From DATLSM01 sp035534175 (lineage in GTDB: Bacteria; Actinomycetota; Thermoleophilia; Solirubrobacterales; 70-9): DNA of 41,930 nt. Location of the stretch: assembly GCA_035534175.1 (NCBI GenBank), contig DATLSM010000018.1, positions 1 through 41,930 on the forward strand, written 5' to 3'. Both the position numbers and the translations under genes were made by a program. This document shows positions 1 through 10,098 of this stretch, piece after piece (position 1 is the stretch's first letter; each line of letters opens with the position of its first letter). The notes beneath the pieces are model-generated. The model was not told where the DNA came from. It saw only the letters and a list, made by a program, of their open reading frames with translations, and ran no database searches.

Positions 1-104
1 GTCGCCAGTCCCTGCGCGCTCCTGCGCCGCCTGGCCCAGCGCTGCAGCTGGTCGCGCTCCTCTCCGGTCAGCTCGATCGATACCGCACGAGGCCCACGTG
101 GCAT
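1..104 (-). CDS. IS630-type transposase, N-terminal fragment (cut by window edge)
   Basis: An ATG at 104 on the minus strand opens a frame that stays open to the window edge (34 codons). The peptide begins MPRGPRAVSIELTGEERDQL and continues through an Arg-rich helix ending RRRRSAQGLA. From family knowledge this is the typical start of IS630/Tc1-type transposases, whose N-terminal helix-turn-helix begins with a VSIEL-T/S-EER segment followed by a run of basic residues and SAQ. Only the start of the DNA-binding region is visible; the DDE catalytic domain would lie outside the window, so intactness cannot be judged. I could not identify terminal inverted repeats with confidence. Small standalone HTH regulators share this motif, so a regulator is a lesser possibility. 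Confidence 0.6.
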   Translation of the reverse strand, partial: MPRGPRAVSIELTGEERDQLQRWARRRRSAQGLA

Positions 105-167
105 GCGCCAAGGATACCACAAACTGCTATGAAATTAATGATTCAGGACACTAGCGAGGTCTTGGAG
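105..167. other. AT-richer spacer next to the transposase start
   Basis: This short spacer between the transposase start and the membrane-protein stop is AT-richer than the rest of the window, for example gaaattaatgattcagga at 131-148. It would contain one end of the insertion sequence if the element is complete. I see no unambiguous inverted repeat or TA target duplication, because the other end is not in the window. Confidence 0.25.
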
Positions 168-755
168 CTAGGGGTGGTGGGGCGCTCGTCGGTCGGCGTC
201 TCGCTGCAGCAGCTGGCGAGCATCCCGGCGCCCGCTGGCGATCAGGCCGGCCTCTCGCACGAGATCCCGGTTCATCAGGGCGAGGAAGAGTAAGGACCCG
301 AATATGGCCACCGCGTCGATGCTCTCCCGTCCCTCCTTCGTCCAGTAGTCATCCTGAAGGTTGAGCCACAGGGCGAACTCATCGAGAGTCAGCGCCGAGG
401 CCATTCCATAACCGGCAGCCGATACCCTCGAGCCCCAGCGACGTCCGGGGTCGGTCCCCAGACCCACCTGGGCGTTCCATGCGTATCCGGTCAGCAGCAG
501 GCCGAGGATTCCGAAGGTCATGTGGTGAATGTGATGTCCACCGGGTGTGACGTTGCGAAACGGCCCGCGTTCGGCGCGAATCGAGTGGGTGATGCCGCGC
601 ACGGTGGCGAACGCCGCGAGGAAGCCGAGGTTGCCGAGAAACAGACGCTCCTGGCGGGCGTCTGAGAGGTGCTTGCGGTAGAGAGCTCCGAGGACCTTGG
701 GCGAAAGGAGAGAGCGGGAGGGAGGAGGCAGGCTCATCGAGGCGAGAATACCCAT
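168..755 (-). CDS. Small integral membrane protein with HHIHH motif, unknown function
   Basis: The 195-residue protein has hydrophobic stretches around residues 38-53 (LGFLAAFATV), 80-95 (FGILGLLLTGYAW) and 145-160 (AVAIFGSLLFLALM). It carries a His-rich segment GGHHIHHMTFG near residue 72, followed by conserved-looking acidic and Trp-rich positions (TLDEFALWLNLQDDYW, about 122-137). A His cluster plus DEFALW and DDYW in a multi-pass protein suggests metal or haem coordination in the membrane, but I do not recognise a characterised family. The start at 755 is chosen for length; an in-frame ATG at 737 is possible. It lies downstream of purH on the same strand after 97 bp containing a possible terminator, so it is probably a separate unit. 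Confidence 0.7.
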   Translation of the reverse strand: MGILASMSLPPPSRSLLSPKVLGALYRKHLSDARQERLFLGNLGFLAAFATVRGITHSIRAERGPFRNVTPGGHHIHHMTFGILGLLLTGYAWNAQVGLGTDPGRRWGSRVSAAGYGMASALTLDEFALWLNLQDDYWTKEGRESIDAVAIFGSLLFLALMNRDLVREAGLIASGRRDARQLLQRDADRRAPHHP

Positions 756-797
756 CGCTGCGTGTTTGGCGCCAATCGGCGGCGCGCAGCGGCGCCT

Positions 798-829
798 CCC
801 GGGCGAGGCGGCATATCGCCGTCCCCGGG
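798..829 (-). terminator. Candidate hairpin terminator after purH
   Basis: CCCGGG at 798-803 is complementary to CCCGGG at 824-829. An inner GGCG/CGCC pair encloses an AT-containing loop (gcatat). It lies about 25 nt past the purH stop in the direction of transcription. There is no T-tract, as is common in high-GC actinobacteria, so function as a terminator is an inference from position. Confidence 0.35.
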
Positions 830-852
830 TGGGGTTGGGGCGCTGAAGGCAT

Positions 853-2461
<1,609 letters not shown>

Positions 2462-2469
<8 letters not shown>

Positions 2470-3076
2470 CGACCACGACCAGGCGGGGATCGTGAGCATC
2501 GATCCTAGCCCGGTCCGAGGCGATCATGCCGATCGCCTGCGGATAGAGCTCGTGCTCCACGGCGTGGATCGCCTCCTCCAGCTCGGCCCGGCCGCGCCCA
2601 GCGGGCACCGCGAGCTCCCGCTGGAGGATCACAGGTCCGGTGTCGATGCCCTGATCGACGAAGTGGACGGTGACGCCGGTCGTCTCGACCCCCGCCTCAA
2701 GCGCCTGCCCGATTGCGTCGAGGCCGGGAAAGGCGGGGAGGAGAGAGGGGTGGACGTTGACCACGCGGTTGCGGAAGCGCCCGACGAAGGCGACGCCGAG
2801 CAGTTGCATGTAGCCGGCCAGGGCGATGAGCTCGGCGCCACGCGACTCGATCCAATCGCCAAGCGCCGCATCGCGCGAGTCGCGATCGGCGAACTCCTCC
2901 CGGGGGAAGACGGCGGTAGGGACCCCGGCCGCCCGGGCCCGCTCCAGCGCTCTGGCTCCGGGCACGTCGGATCCGACCCCGACCACCTCGACCACACCGC
3001 GTCCGTGCAGCTGCTCCAGTATTGCCTGCAGGTTGGTGCCGGAACCAGAAGCGAGAACTACGATGCTGAAGGGCAC
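2462..3076 (-). CDS. purN: Phosphoribosylglycinamide formyltransferase
   Basis: PurN transfers formyl from 10-formyl-THF to GAR, giving FGAR (third step of purine synthesis). The 204-residue protein opens with the fold's GAR-binding loop, VVLASGSGTNLQAIL (about 6-20). It shows the catalytic triad of the family: N107 and H109 in VVNVHPSLLPAFPG and D145 in DQGIDTGPVILQ. Length matches E. coli-type PurN. It sits 52 bp after purF, and its stop overlaps the purH start. In many bacteria purM lies between purF and purN; here it does not. Confidence 0.95.
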
Positions 3077-3128
3077 TTAGCCGATACGCGAGAGGGGGGA
3101 GGGCCGGCCTTGAGGGTCGGTGCCGCGG

Positions 3129-4556
3129 TCATGCCGGCAGCGTCTCCAGGGCGAACTTCCCGTTGGCCTCGCCGGGATCGCCGGGGAGCGGGTAGCGGCC
3201 GGTGAAACAGGCGTCGCAGTGATCCTCAGCCGGAGTGCCGATTGCCTCATAGACTCCCTGCAGCGAGAGATAGGCCAGCGAGTCGGCGTGGAGCTCCTCG
3301 GCGATCTCCTCCACTGTGCGGTTGTGGGCCACCATCTCCTCGCGGGTCGACATGTCGACCCCGTAGTGGCAGGGGTGGCGGATCGGCGGCGCCGAGATCC
3401 GCAGATGGACCTCGCTCGCCCCGGCGTCGCGCAGCATGCCGACGATCTGGCGCGTCGTGTTGCCGCGCACGATCGAGTCGTCGACGACGACGAGCCGCTG
3501 GCCGGCGACGATCTCCGGCAGCGGGTTGAACTTCAATCGCAGCCCGTGCTTGCGCAGCTCCTGCCCCGGCTGGATGAAGGTCCGCGCCACGTAGCGATTC
3601 TTGATCAGCCCGTCGTCACGCGGCAGGCCCGAGGCACGCGCGAACCCCGCCGCCGCCGGGTTGCCGGAGTCCGGCACCGAGATCACCAGGTCGGCCTCCA
3701 CCGGCGCCTCGCGCCAGAGGTTCTCGCCCATCCGCCCACGCACCTGCTGCAGCACCTTGCCCTCCAGGCGGCTGTCGGGGCGGGAGAAATAGATGTGCTC
3801 GAACACGCACATCGCCGGCCGCCCGGTCTCAACGACCTGGCGGGTCTCCAGTCCCCGCTCGGTGAGGGAGACCATCTCCCCCGGACGCACCTCGCGCATC
3901 AGCTTCGCTCCGATGATGTCGAAGGCGCAACTCTCGGAGGCGACGACGAAGCGCTCGTCCAGCCGCCCGAGCGAGAGCGGCCTGACCCCGTAGGGGTCGC
4001 GGAAGGCGACGATCGCGTGCTTGGTCATCACCACCGTGGAGTAGGCGCCGTGCAGAAGCGGCATCACGTCGGCGACGGCGTCCTCGATGAACTTGCCGTG
4101 ATGAGAGGAGAGCAGCGCGGCGATGACCTCGGAGTCCGAGGTGCCGCGGAAGTCGATCCCCTGCTCCTTCAGCTCGCTCCACAGCTCCACGGCGTTGGTC
4201 AGATTGCCGTTGTGGGCCAGGGCCAGCTCGCGCCCATCGTCGCGCCAGACCGGCTGCGCGTTCTCCCAGGAGCCGCCGCCGGTGGTCGAGTAGCGCACGT
4301 GGCCGATCGCCATGTCGCCCTCCAGGGCCCGGAGCTTCTCCTCGTCGAATACCTGGGAGACCAGCCCCGAGTCCCGCAATGTGGTGATGTGACCGCCCTC
4401 GCAGGTGGCGATCCCGGCCGACTCCTGGCCTCGGTGCTGGAGCGCGTAGAGGCTGAAGTAGGCGAGCCGGGCGACGTCGTGGCCGGGTGCGAATACGCCG
4501 AAGACCCCGCACTCATCGCGCGGGCCGTCGCGGTCGGTGAGAGGCCGCTCGGTCAA
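3129..4556 (-). CDS. purF: Amidophosphoribosyltransferase (glutamine PRPP amidotransferase)
   Basis: PurF makes phosphoribosylamine from PRPP and glutamine, the committed step. The N-terminal Ntn glutaminase domain has its nucleophile at C16 in RDECGVFG, preceded by a short propeptide, so autoprocessing is expected. LQHRGQESAGI and TSDSEVIAALL follow. The C-terminal phosphoribosyltransferase domain contains the PRPP loop VVVDDSIVRGNTTRQIVGML. Cysteines at AMCVFEH, HPCHYGV and DHCDACFTG match the four [4Fe-4S] ligands of the B. subtilis-type enzyme, so an oxygen-sensitive Fe-S form is likely. It is 475 aa, typical. It lies 57 bp after purL. Confidence 0.95.
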   Translation of the reverse strand: MTERPLTDRDGPRDECGVFGVFAPGHDVARLAYFSLYALQHRGQESAGIATCEGGHITTLRDSGLVSQVFDEEKLRALEGDMAIGHVRYSTTGGGSWENAQPVWRDDGRELALAHNGNLTNAVELWSELKEQGIDFRGTSDSEVIAALLSSHHGKFIEDAVADVMPLLHGAYSTVVMTKHAIVAFRDPYGVRPLSLGRLDERFVVASESCAFDIIGAKLMREVRPGEMVSLTERGLETRQVVETGRPAMCVFEHIYFSRPDSRLEGKVLQQVRGRMGENLWREAPVEADLVISVPDSGNPAAAGFARASGLPRDDGLIKNRYVARTFIQPGQELRKHGLRLKFNPLPEIVAGQRLVVVDDSIVRGNTTRQIVGMLRDAGASEVHLRISAPPIRHPCHYGVDMSTREEMVAHNRTVEEIAEELHADSLAYLSLQGVYEAIGTPAEDHCDACFTGRYPLPGDPGEANGKFALETLPA

Positions 4557-4613
4557 ATTGAGAAGGGCGCGCTTTCCTTGTCTGGAGAAGGACGTGACGC
4601 GCAGGCGGACTGC

Positions 4614-6878
4614 CTACCCTCGGAGAGTACCAGCCGCCCCCCGGGGCTCCTCACACGCCTGGAGGGAGCGCCAGGCCCGCTCAGCCTCTGCCAGCGAGAG
4701 CGAGAGCTGGCCGATGCGCAGCTCCTCGCCGCCAACCTCGCCGATCACGATCGCGCCGAGCGAGGCAAGGACGGAGCGCTCGCCGCTGAGGAGGAAGCCG
4801 CCGCTGGCCTCGCCGAAGAGCGCCTCATGCCCCGAGCAGCCGCGCTGGAGCAGGGGGGAGAGGTCATCGACCCGGCATCCGAGCTCGCCGCCGATCGCCG
4901 ACTCGGCGATGGCGCAGGCCAGGCCACCCTCGCTGATGTCGTGGGCCGAGGCGAGTTGGCCTTCCCTCACCGCGCGACGCACCGTGGAGCAGGCGGCGGC
5001 GACGGCGGCGATGTCGGGTTGGGGCAGGCCCATGCCCAGCTCGCCCCGCAGCTTTGCCAGCTCTGAGCCCGCCAGGGAGGGAGCGAAGGGGCCGAGGATC
5101 GCGATCGCGTCCCCCTCCCGGGCGAACGCGCTGGGGGCGCTCCGCGCCGGGTCGGGGAGCTCGCCCACGATCCCCACCACCGGGGTCGGATAGATCGGTC
5201 CCTCGGGTCCCTCGTTGTAGAGGGAGACGTTGCCGCCGACGACTGGTACCCCGAGCGCCTCGCAGGCCTCGGCCAGCCCTGCGATCGATTGGTCGAGCTG
5301 CCAGGCCGGGGTCGGCTTCTCGGGGTTTCCGAAGTTCAGGCAGTTGGTCAGCCCGAGCGGCGCCGCGCCGACGCAGGCCAGGTTCTGCACGCACTCCAGC
5401 ACCGCCTCGATCGTCCCCGCCCGCGGGTCGCAGGCGACGCGACGCCCGTTGCCATCGATGGAGACGGCGATCGCGGTCCCCGCCTCGGGGATCTGGAGCA
5501 CCGCGGCGTCGGCGGCCTCGGGCCGGCGCACGGTGCGCGAGCCGACCAGCGAGTCGTACTGCTCGAAGGCCCAACGCTTTGAGCTGAGGCTGGGGGAGGA
5601 GAGCAGGGCCAGCAGCGTCTCCTCGCCCGAGGCGCCGGGGGCCAGGGTCGCACGATTGCCGTAGATCCACCCATCCGGCTGGGCCGGGCTGAGGTCATAG
5701 AGCGGGCAGCCGTCGACCAGCGCCGCGAGGGGCATCTCGCCCAGCACCTCCTCGCCGCGCAGCACGCGAAACCGGCCGTTGGCGGTGAGGATGCCGATCC
5801 GCGCCGCGCCGGTCTGCCATTTCTCGCACACCGCGAGCACCTCGTGCAGCCGCTCCGGGGAGACCACGGCGAGCATCCGCTCCTGGGACTCAGAGACCAT
5901 GATCTCGAAGGGCTCCATGTCGGCCTCGCGCAGCGGCACCCGGGCCACGTCGATCTCGATGCCCACCCCCCCGGCCCAGGCCATCTCCCCCGCGGAGGAG
6001 GTCAGCCCGGCCGCGCCGAGGTCCTGGAGGCAGACCAGCAGTGCCTTCCCCAGCAGCTCCAGGCAGCACTCCAGGAGCTTGGACTCCTCGAAGGGATCGC
6101 CGATCTGCACGCTCGGGCGCTTGGCCTCGTCGCCGGCGCCCAGCTCCGCCGAGGCGAGCACCGAGGCGCCGCCGATCCCGTCGCGCCCGGTCGAGGCCCC
6201 GATCAGCACCACGGCGTTGCCCACCCCGGTGGCCGCGGCGCGCACCATCTCATCCTTTCTCGCCAGCCCCACGCACATCGCGTTGACCAGGCAGTTGTGC
6301 TCGTAGGGGCCCTCGAAGTAGATCTCGCCGCCGACCGTCGCCACCCCGATCGAGTTGCCGTAGTGGCCGATCCCGCGCACCGCGCCGTCGAGCAGGAAGC
6401 GCGAGCGCTCGGAGTCCAACTCGCCGAAGCGCAGGGAGTCGAGGATCGCGATCGGCCGCGCGCCGAGGGCAAAGACGTCGCGCAGGATGCCGCCGACCCC
6501 GGTCGCCGCCCCCTGGAAGGGCTCGACCGCGCTGGGGTGGTTGTGGGACTCGACCTTGAAGGCCACCGCGTAGCCGTTGCCGATATCGACCGCGCCGGCG
6601 TTCTCGCCGGGCCCCATCAGCACCCGCCTGCCCTCGGTCGGCAGTCGCCGCAGGAGCTTGCGCGAGTGCTTGTAGGCGCAGTGCTCTGACCAGAGCAGGC
6701 TGAACATCGCCAACTCGACGTCATTTGGTCGGTGCCCGAGCTTCTCCACGATCAGCTCGAACTCCGTCTGCGTCAGGCCCAGCGCCTGATAATCCGCCGG
6801 CCGCTGCGCCTCGGTGGCCGGTTGGGCGGTCGGGGTCTCATTCCCCTCCACTCCGGCGTCGGCGCCAGCGGTGCTCAT
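4614..6878 (-). CDS. purL: FGAM synthase subunit II (small-type PurL)
   Basis: PurL is the ATP-dependent synthase subunit converting FGAR plus ammonia to FGAM. At 754 aa it is the short PurL form that works with separate PurS and PurQ, both encoded just upstream. Visible family blocks are LWSEHCAYKHSRKLL (about 64-78), VAFKVESHNHPSAVEPFQGAATGVGGI, GNSIGVATVGGE, LQDLGAAGLTSS and, in the second half, TNCLNFGNPEKP, PVVGGNVSLYNE and AHDISEGGLACAIAE. The first about 25 residues are an unconserved Ala/Thr-rich extension. The ATG start gives a 4-nt ATGA overlap with the purQ stop, indicating translational coupling. Confidence 0.95.
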   Translation of the reverse strand: MSTAGADAGVEGNETPTAQPATEAQRPADYQALGLTQTEFELIVEKLGHRPNDVELAMFSLLWSEHCAYKHSRKLLRRLPTEGRRVLMGPGENAGAVDIGNGYAVAFKVESHNHPSAVEPFQGAATGVGGILRDVFALGARPIAILDSLRFGELDSERSRFLLDGAVRGIGHYGNSIGVATVGGEIYFEGPYEHNCLVNAMCVGLARKDEMVRAAATGVGNAVVLIGASTGRDGIGGASVLASAELGAGDEAKRPSVQIGDPFEESKLLECCLELLGKALLVCLQDLGAAGLTSSAGEMAWAGGVGIEIDVARVPLREADMEPFEIMVSESQERMLAVVSPERLHEVLAVCEKWQTGAARIGILTANGRFRVLRGEEVLGEMPLAALVDGCPLYDLSPAQPDGWIYGNRATLAPGASGEETLLALLSSPSLSSKRWAFEQYDSLVGSRTVRRPEAADAAVLQIPEAGTAIAVSIDGNGRRVACDPRAGTIEAVLECVQNLACVGAAPLGLTNCLNFGNPEKPTPAWQLDQSIAGLAEACEALGVPVVGGNVSLYNEGPEGPIYPTPVVGIVGELPDPARSAPSAFAREGDAIAILGPFAPSLAGSELAKLRGELGMGLPQPDIAAVAAACSTVRRAVREGQLASAHDISEGGLACAIAESAIGGELGCRVDDLSPLLQRGCSGHEALFGEASGGFLLSGERSVLASLGAIVIGEVGGEELRIGQLSLSLAEAERAWRSLQACEEPRGAAGTLRG

Positions 6879-7537
6879 ACCAGGCTCCCGGCCGCGCTTT
6901 GGAAGATCGCCAGCCCGTCGGTTGAGCCGCTCAGCCGATCGACGGCATGCTCGGGGTGGGGCATCAGGCCGAGCACGTTGCCGGCCTCGTTCACCACGCC
7001 GGCAATGTCGCGGGCCGAGCCGTTGGGGTTCTCCCCCGCCGCGTAGCGGAAGGCGACCTGAGCGCCCGCCTCGATTTCCTCCAGCAGCGCGGGGGGCGCG
7101 AAGTAGCGCCCTTCTCCGTGCTTGGCCGGGAGCGAGAGTCGCTCCCCCGCCTCGATCCCGGTGGTGAACGGCGAGTCGGCGCCCTGGGCGACCAGCTCGA
7201 CCTGGCGGCAGAGGAAGCGCAGATCCCGGTTTCGCAGCAGCGCCCCGGGCAAAAGGCCCGCCTCGCAGAGCACCTGGAAGCCGTTGCAGATGCCGAGCAC
7301 CGGACCGCCCGCGGCGGCGAACTCCGCCACCGCGGCCATCGCCGGGGAGAAACGGGCGATCGCCCCCGCCCGCAGGTAGTCGCCGTAGGAGAAGCCGCCG
7401 GGAACGACGACCGCGTCGACCCCGCTCAGGTCGCGCTCCTCGTGCCAGATCAGCCGCGCCTCTCCGGCCAAACCGCAGGCGTGCAGCGCGTCGCGTTGAT
7501 CGCAGGAACCGGGGAACTGGAGAACTCCCCAGATCAT
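6875..7537 (-). CDS. purQ: FGAM synthase subunit I (glutaminase PurQ)
   Basis: PurQ is the class I glutamine amidotransferase that supplies ammonia to PurL. The 220-residue protein has the oxyanion segment VVPGGFSYGDYLRAGAIA (about 44-62), the nucleophile C84 in VLGICNGFQVL, and the catalytic His/Glu pair H194/E196 in LMPHPEHAVD. Length is standard. It lies 31 bp after purS and overlaps the purL start by 4 nt, which fits the stoichiometric PurS-Q-L complex. Confidence 0.95.
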   Translation of the reverse strand: MIWGVLQFPGSCDQRDALHACGLAGEARLIWHEERDLSGVDAVVVPGGFSYGDYLRAGAIARFSPAMAAVAEFAAAGGPVLGICNGFQVLCEAGLLPGALLRNRDLRFLCRQVELVAQGADSPFTTGIEAGERLSLPAKHGEGRYFAPPALLEEIEAGAQVAFRYAAGENPNGSARDIAGVVNEAGNVLGLMPHPEHAVDRLSGSTDGLAIFQSAAGSLV

Positions 7538-7568
7538 CAGCTGGCCTGGATTTGGGTCCGCGAGGCCC

Positions 7569-7799
7569 TCACGGCGAGTCGAGGCGCTCTATCTCATAGT
7601 CCTCGATCAGCGGGTTGGCGAGGAGCTTCTCGCACAGCTCCCCCAGGCGCTCGGCGTCCTCGGCCTCCAGCTCGACCATCCGCCCGATCCGCACCCCGCC
7701 GACCCCCTGAAAGCCGAGCGCCGGCAGCGCCCGCTCCACCGCCTTGCCCTGCGGGTCGAGAATCCCCTCCTTGGGCCGGATCAGGACCCGGGCCCTCAG
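7569..7799 (-). CDS. purS: FGAM synthase subunit PurS, apparent CTG start
   Basis: This is a 76-codon gene with no ATG, GTG or TTG at its expected start. The frame reads (CTG)RARVLIRPKEGILDPQGK, then VERALPALGFQGV, a GRM/ELEAED segment, and ends near DYEIERLDSP. It matches PurS, the small subunit that bridges PurQ and PurL. The CTG at 7799-7797 falls exactly where homologues have Met, immediately before the conserved RARV. It overlaps the purC stop (CTGA), a coupled arrangement. No other start codon precedes the conserved block. Alternatives are a sequencing error converting ATG to CTG, or a start inside purC, which is unlikely because that upstream frame holds no usual start nearby. Confidence 0.85.
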   Translation of the reverse strand: MRARVLIRPKEGILDPQGKAVERALPALGFQGVGGVRIGRMVELEAEDAERLGELCEKLLANPLIEDYEIERLDSP

Positions 7800-8662
7800 A
7801 AGGAGTGCCCCGTGATCCGCTCGTATGCCTCCACGTACCTGGCCCGGGTCTGCTCGACCACGTCGGGCGGGAGCTCGGGCGCGGGCGGGATGTGGTCCCA
7901 GCCCGACTCATCAGCCCAGTCGCGCACGTACTGCTTGTCGAAGGAGGGCTGCGAGCGGCCGGGTTGATAGGAGTCCGCCGGCCAGAAGCGAGACGAATCT
8001 GGGGTCAGCACCTCGTCGGCGAGCACCACCTCGGCACCGGGGTGGCGGCCGAACTCAAACTTGGTGTCGGCGAGGACGATCCCTCGCGCCGCGGCATGCT
8101 CGGCCGCACGGACGTAGAGCTCGATCGAGATCCGCCGCAGCTCTTCCATCAGCGGCCGACCGCCGACCGCCTCCGCCGCTCGCTCGAAGTCGATGTTCTC
8201 GTCGTGGTCGCCGAGCTCGGCCTTGGTCGCCGGGGTGAAGATCGGCTCCGGCAACCTGTCTGACTCCAGCAGTCCCGCCCCCAGCTCGATGCCGCAGACC
8301 GATCCCGAGCGCCGGTATTCCCGCCACCCCGATCCCGAAAGGTAGCCGCGCACCACGCACTCCACCGGGTACATCTCCAACCTGCGCACCCGCAGCGCCC
8401 TGTCCATCACCTCCTCCGGCACGTCCTCGGAGATCAGGTGGTTGGGAACGATGTCGGCGGTCGTCTCGAACCAGAAGACCGACATCTGTGCCAGCACCTT
8501 CCCCTTTTCGGGGACCGGCGTCGGCATCACCACGTCATAGATCGAGATCCGGTCCGAGGCGACCATCAGCAGGTCCTCCTCCCACTCATAGATCTCGCGG
8601 ACCTTTCCCGAGGAGTGGAGCTTCATCTCGGCGACGGAGGGCATCAGGGCGATGCTAACCAT
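7796..8662 (-). CDS. purC: SAICAR synthase
   Basis: PurC joins CAIR and aspartate to SAICAR using ATP. The family blocks are SSGKVREIYEWEEDLLMVASDRISIYDVV (about 18-46), PNHLISEDVP, ECVVRGYLSGSGWREY, EPIFTPATKAELGDHDENI and LADTKFEFGR, followed by DEVLTPDSSRFWPAD. At 288 aa it resembles the longer yeast-like/actinobacterial form. In-frame ATGs at 8644 (MPSVAEMKLHSSG) and 8626 are equally plausible starts, and none has a clear Shine-Dalgarno. It is the first gene of the purC-S-Q-L-F-N-H run and diverges from the P450 gene across 47 bp. Confidence 0.94.
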   Translation of the reverse strand: MVSIALMPSVAEMKLHSSGKVREIYEWEEDLLMVASDRISIYDVVMPTPVPEKGKVLAQMSVFWFETTADIVPNHLISEDVPEEVMDRALRVRRLEMYPVECVVRGYLSGSGWREYRRSGSVCGIELGAGLLESDRLPEPIFTPATKAELGDHDENIDFERAAEAVGGRPLMEELRRISIELYVRAAEHAAARGIVLADTKFEFGRHPGAEVVLADEVLTPDSSRFWPADSYQPGRSQPSFDKQYVRDWADESGWDHIPPAPELPPDVVEQTRARYVEAYERITGHSF

Positions 8663-8709
8663 CGGCGAAGCGGAGGGCCCGGCGGCGGCCCGTCTGCGAT
8701 CCTCCCCCG

Positions 8710-10098
8710 GTGATGCTTCCGCCGGAACCGAGGAGCAGCCCCCTGGCGCAGACGCTGCGCTGGAGCTTTCGGCCGCTGCCCTTCCTGCAGGAGTGCAGGC
8801 AGCGATATGGCGACAACTTCTCCGTCAGATTCCTCGGCTTCCAGACCCCGCTGGTGATGATCTCGGACCCGGCTGCGATCAAGGCTCTGTATTCGGAGCG
8901 CGAGCACGGCCTGCCGCCGGGTCGCAACGCCCTGCTGACGCCGATCGTCGGCGCCCGCTCGCTGCTGGTGCTGGAGGGAGCCGACCATCTGGCCCATCGC
9001 AAGCTGATGCTGGGGCCCTTCCACGGCGAGCGGATGCGCTCCTATGAGCCGGTCGTCGAGGAGATCGTCGATTCCGAGGTCGACTCCTGGCCGTTGGGGG
9101 AGAAGTTCGCGATCCACCCGCGGATGCAGGCGGTGACCCTGGAGGTGATCCTGCGCGTTGTCTTCGGAGTGGCTGACGGGCCGCGACTGGAGCGCCTGCG
9201 CCTGGTGCTGACCCGGGTCCTGGAGGAGACCGCCTCGCCCGTCACGCAATTGATCGGGCTGGCCAGCCGCCGCTTCGGCGGCGGCCCGTGGGACAGGTTC
9301 GAGCAGCAGTTGAGGGATGTCGACGAGCTGCTCTACGCCGAGATCGCCGATCGGCGCGCCGCGGGCGGCCTGGGGGAGCGCGGCGACATCCTCTCCCTGA
9401 TGATGCTGGCTCGCTTCGAGCAGGGCCCGAGCGCTGCCCGAGCGGGTCAGAGCGCCGCGGGCGAGGGGGCAGAGGGGGCGAGCGGCGACCGGATGAGCGA
9501 TACGGACCTGCGCGACCAGCTGATGACCCTGCTCCTCGCCGGCCATGAGACCACGGCGACGGCGCTGGCCTGGACCTTTGACCTGCTGCTTCGCCACCCC
9601 GAGCCCCTGCAGCGCCTGCGCGCCTCGCTTCAGGCCGGCGAGGAGGACTATCTGCGGGCGGTCATCGCCGAGTCACTGCGCCTGCGCCCGGTGGTGCCGC
9701 TCGCCGGGCGGCGGCTGGCCAAGGACCTCGATCTGGAGGGCCTCTCGCTGCCCGCCGGCACCGACGTCACCCCGGCGATCTGGCTGACCCACACCCGCGC
9801 CGACGTCTACCCCGAGCCCTTCGCCTTTCGTCCCGAGCGCTTCCTCGGGGAGGGGCCGGAGACCTACGCCTGGATCCCCTATGGCGGCGGCATCCGCCGC
9901 TGCCTCGGCGCCTCCTTCGCCGAGTTCGAGATGCGGATCGCCTTGCGCGAGATCCTCGGCCGCTGCGACCTGCGCAAGGCCGCCATGGCGCCGGAGCGGG
10001 TGAGGCGCCGTAACGTCACGCTCTCCCCCCGCGCCGGAACTCCGGTCGTCGTGACCGCCCGGCGCCCGGCGCGCGAGCGCGATCTGATCGCCGCCTAA
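8710..10098 (+). CDS. Cytochrome P450
   Basis: This is a 462-residue soluble P450 monooxygenase. The I-helix oxygen-activation motif is LLLAGHETTATALAW (about 275-290). The K-helix ExxR is in AESLRLRPVVPLAGRRL, the PERF region is FRPERFLGEG, and the haem-ligand loop is PYGGGIRRCLGASFAEFE with axial Cys near residue 398. No transmembrane anchor or fused reductase is present, so it needs external redox partners. Start is GTG at 8710 or ATG at 8713. It is the only plus-strand gene inside the purine block, and its TAA overlaps the convergent stop of the thioredoxin-fold gene by 4 nt. Substrate cannot be told from sequence. Confidence 0.93.
   Translation: MMLPPEPRSSPLAQTLRWSFRPLPFLQECRQRYGDNFSVRFLGFQTPLVMISDPAAIKALYSEREHGLPPGRNALLTPIVGARSLLVLEGADHLAHRKLMLGPFHGERMRSYEPVVEEIVDSEVDSWPLGEKFAIHPRMQAVTLEVILRVVFGVADGPRLERLRLVLTRVLEETASPVTQLIGLASRRFGGGPWDRFEQQLRDVDELLYAEIADRRAAGGLGERGDILSLMMLARFEQGPSAARAGQSAAGEGAEGASGDRMSDTDLRDQLMTLLLAGHETTATALAWTFDLLLRHPEPLQRLRASLQAGEEDYLRAVIAESLRLRPVVPLAGRRLAKDLDLEGLSLPAGTDVTPAIWLTHTRADVYPEPFAFRPERFLGEGPETYAWIPYGGGIRRCLGASFAEFEMRIALREILGRCDLRKAAMAPERVRRRNVTLSPRAGTPVVVTARRPARERDLIAA

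Noticed and set aside
1..167. Complete insertion sequence at the window start
   Set aside because: Only 34 codons of the transposase are visible, and no matching terminal repeats can be tested, so only a fragment is claimed.
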